This document shows, piece by piece, positions 61,801-64,000 of a stretch of DNA of 64,000 bases. The notes beneath the pieces were generated by a model that saw only the letters and a list, made by a program, of their open reading frames with translations, did not search any database and was not told where the DNA came from. Within the stretch, counting starts at the first letter, position 1, and each line of letters opens with the position of its first letter. A program made the translations under genes and the position numbers. Source of the stretch: Sphagnum compactum (lineage: Eukaryota; Bryophyta; Sphagnopsida; Sphagnales); the NCBI GenBank assembly GCA_965153455.1, contig OZ234495.1, forward strand, positions 5,890,001-5,954,000. The letters run 5' to 3'.

Positions 61801-61862
<62 letters not shown>
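61801..61862. repeat. compound GA and GT microsatellite upstream of the CCCH gene
   Basis: GA repeat at 61801-61830 directly followed by a GT repeat at 61835-61862. It is about 190-250 nt before the start codon of the minus-strand zinc-finger gene, where it reads CA then CT and may lie in the leader or promoter. Confidence 0.85.
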
Positions 61863-61867
<5 letters not shown>

Positions 61868-62470
61868 TGCATTATCATCATCATCATAATACCAGAGCTC
61901 CATTCACAACTATCTTTCTTATTCCAACCTATTATCTATATGCACCACATTGTGCAAAAACAACCATCCACACACAACTCCGCCATCAAAAAACCATACT
62001 ACAAACGAACGACTGAAATATGATTATCAGCAACCTAAAGGGGAGGGGGAGGAACAATAAAAACAAAACGCTAAAATAGTCACAAGAAACGATGACCTGC
62101 AACCAAACTCCTTCTTCAAACTCCTGCTGCTGCTGCTGCTTGCAACAACTCCTTTGCTCCTTCTTTCAACTACCTGTACCTACTTTACGACTCCTTAATA
62201 ATTCTGTGCACCAAACACGAGGAGCAGCTTCCACGAGAAACACGGAACGCAGAACCCACGAGGCAAAAGCGCACTACTCCCCAAGGTGGCGTCGTCTACC
62301 ACTGCCAGCAAATACACCTACGGTACTGTACAGGTACAAATACGTAAGGTGAAGGGAGGATGGTGCAGGTCCGGGGGGGGTCGGGAGGGAACTTTTAACC
62401 AACTGGTCAAAAGGTTAGGAGACCCATGGTTAGGTTTTTTTCCAATTTTTAGGGCCATTAAAAACCTTTT
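61863..62470. other. upstream flank of the CCCH gene
   Basis: No gene seen. A CTG trinucleotide run at about 62125-62140 and a G-run at 62372-62379 are present. Part of this region is likely promoter of the divergent minus-strand gene. Confidence 0.35.
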
Positions 62471-62473
62471 AAG

Positions 62474-62861
62474 TTTCCGAAGGTTAGGCCTGCTTTACAC
62501 TAGGGAGTCAAGGCCAATGTTCAACTCAAATCAAGCATTCCTATTGGTGCAAAAGTTGAAATTAGCCCCCCCCCAAGGCTTTACACCAGGAGTCAAGGCT
62601 GTAAATAGAAAAGAGCTTTTTCAATCTGCCCCAAGTTACTAATAAACGCTGAATTTTTATGGCTATCTATTGGCCCCAAGGCTGGAAAAAACAATAGCAT
62701 CGAACTTGGGAAGCCAATTTGCAACCCTTGAGGCCAATGGTCGTGCATTTATTAATAACTTGGGGCCAAACAACAAGCCAAAAATGCTCAAAGTTGGCAC
62801 TAAGTTTTTTTTTGGCCCTGACTCCTAGTGTAAAGCGGGGCTAGGTTTTTCCGAAGGTTAG
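62474..62861. mobile_element. small TIR element flanked by 14-bp direct repeats
   Basis: TTTCCGAAGGTTAG occurs at 62474-62487 and 62848-62861. Just inside, GCTTTACACTAGGGAGTCAA (from about 62492) is matched by the reverse complement of GACTCCTAGTGTAAAGC at about 62819-62835. A third, internal copy of the end motif (GCTTTACACCAGGAGTCAAG) lies at about 62579. The length is near 360 bp and there is no coding frame. A 14-bp target duplication is longer than usual, so the outer repeats may be part of the element instead. Confidence 0.5.
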
Positions 62862-63575
62862 TCATGCCTTTCAAATGCATGTGCTTGGTCATATTGAACA
62901 GCATGAGGAGGTCTGCGTGCCCATTCCGAGTGCCAATTACATCAGATAATGGCCATTGGTCAGACCCGGATCCATCCAGCCACCCACCCACCAGCCCCTC
63001 CCTGAACTTGGGCCCTACCAGTGGACCCAACTTACCCCAATAACTTCAAGTTACAAGTGGCCGTTGCAAAGAGTATATTTGCAACTTCCAAGCGTCCATC
63101 CATCCACCAAAAAAAGTTCAAAAGGACAGCCTTTTTTACCCTTTTGCGGAAAGGCCTGAAAGTATGTATGTAGCTTTAGAGTTGGATTCTTCCACTTTGT
63201 TGAGATGAATAGAAAAATCATTAAAAGTTTTGCCAAGTAAGTTTGGTTAGGCGCTCAATCTTTAGCAAATTCTTCTTTTTTTTTTTCTGTAATCAGCTTA
63301 TTTGGAGCATTATTTATTACAATTTTGTTGAAATCTCTCCAAGTTTTTTTCATAAGTCCTGTAAAGCTTTATTAAAAAACACACCCTAGATTAGGGAACT
63401 GTACAAAGGAGTAAAATTAAGGAAAAGGGAGAAGTGACAAAATGCCAAGTTGGCTCAAAGTAGTTGTGAAAATCTTTTCATGTCCATAATCGATCGCATG
63501 TGATAGGTCGGCCATATTTATATGTCAAAAATCGACGGCTTGCAATAGATCGATTGTGGTGATGGGAGGTGTGTC
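62862..63575. other. intergenic DNA, no gene seen
   Basis: No recognised frame or element. From about 63480 on it may be the decayed downstream part of the minus-strand retrotransposon relic to its right. Confidence 0.35.
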
Positions 63576-64000
63576 TTAAAGGGGTGGAAGTCGAGAAGTG
63601 GCTAAGCCTACGACTATCACCCGACTTAAGATGAAAACGTTTGCATCTTTTGTAATGTGATCAAAACTTTTTGACGAAGAAAGGTGACCAAGGTAAAAAG
63701 ATGAAGGCCCTCTAGCCCCTTCAAGCTCCAAATGGCATTGGCATAATCGTGCAAAAACACATCGGCATGTTTGTGTAAGCAACCAAATACCTCAATTACT
63801 AAAGGGAAGAATTGATTAGTGGGGTGTCGGTTGTGATAGTTCCTTTCTTTGGCTTAAGCTACATCAAAAGCAACAAATCCTTAAGTTGCACAAGATCGGG
63901 GAAGTAAATCCATTCGCGTTGGGTTGGCAATGACAACGTCAGCTAAGGTGCGAGTGCCATCTTTGGTAAACACAATGTTGACTCATAGACAAAAGGAATT
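63576..64000 (-). pseudogene. relic of a LINE-type reverse-transcriptase ORF, C-terminal part
   Basis: From the window edge the minus strand reads TKDGTRTLADVVIANPTRMD, two in-frame TAA stops, then FFPLVIEVFGCLHKHADVFL and HDYANAIWSLKG, and after a frameshift DANVFILSRVIVVGLATSRL. This is the C-terminal block I associate with a widespread plant retrotransposon RT family (ADPTR...FLPLAIEVFGCLHKQADVFLH). The element continues beyond the window. It is inactive as read here. Confidence 0.5.

Overview
This looks like a stretch of land-plant nuclear chromosome, most likely from a fern. The sequence shows spliced genes with GT-AG introns, low gene density, AT-rich intergenic DNA and several classes of decayed transposon. 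The PPR relics are of the repeat-dense type I associate with ferns and lycophytes. The two ABA/stress/ripening (ASR) genes and the J20-type plastid co-chaperone fit vascular plants. The species assignment is inference.

Only four genes look intact, all on the minus strand: (1) 3.07-4.14 kb, a two-exon plastid DnaJ co-chaperone of the J20/DJC26 type; (2) 15.9-16.9 kb, a two-exon ASR protein; (3) 32.7-33.4 kb, a second two-exon ASR protein with the same intron position and phase; (4) 52.8-61.6 kb, a ten-exon, about 2161-residue CCCH zinc-finger protein of the ZC3H3/AtC3H7 type, with a single first coding exon of about 4.95 kb. The exon-intron models come from reading phases, splice sites and remembered family motifs; no database search was run.

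The 16 kb between the two ASR paralogues holds most of the unusual material. There is an array of about ten palindromic 45-bp-class repeats (20.3-20.84 kb). Next comes a decayed Helitron-type rolling-circle transposon (about 21.9-25.8 kb, plus strand) with recognisable N-terminal, HUH-Rep and PIF1-helicase parts, split by a 607-bp TIR element whose removal restores the host reading frame. Last is a roughly 1-kb-arm inverted duplication (28.1-30.75 kb) of a gene that joins the PDF motif of organellar single-stranded-DNA-binding (OSB) proteins to PPR repeats. Both arms are pseudogenes by frameshifts and stops, and together they form a natural long-hairpin locus.

The 34-52.7 kb part is gene-poor. 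It carries a complete 515-bp non-autonomous Helitron with canonical ends (44.75-45.26 kb), a tRNA-derived SINE (45.76-45.98 kb), a Tourist-like MITE (46.11-46.33 kb) and a hAT-like element (46.65-47.57 kb) whose termini resemble those of another at 6.26-6.98 kb. The right edge has one further small TIR element and a relic of a retrotransposon reverse-transcriptase ORF. No rRNA, intact tRNA, CRISPR array, or organellar or bacterial gene was seen.
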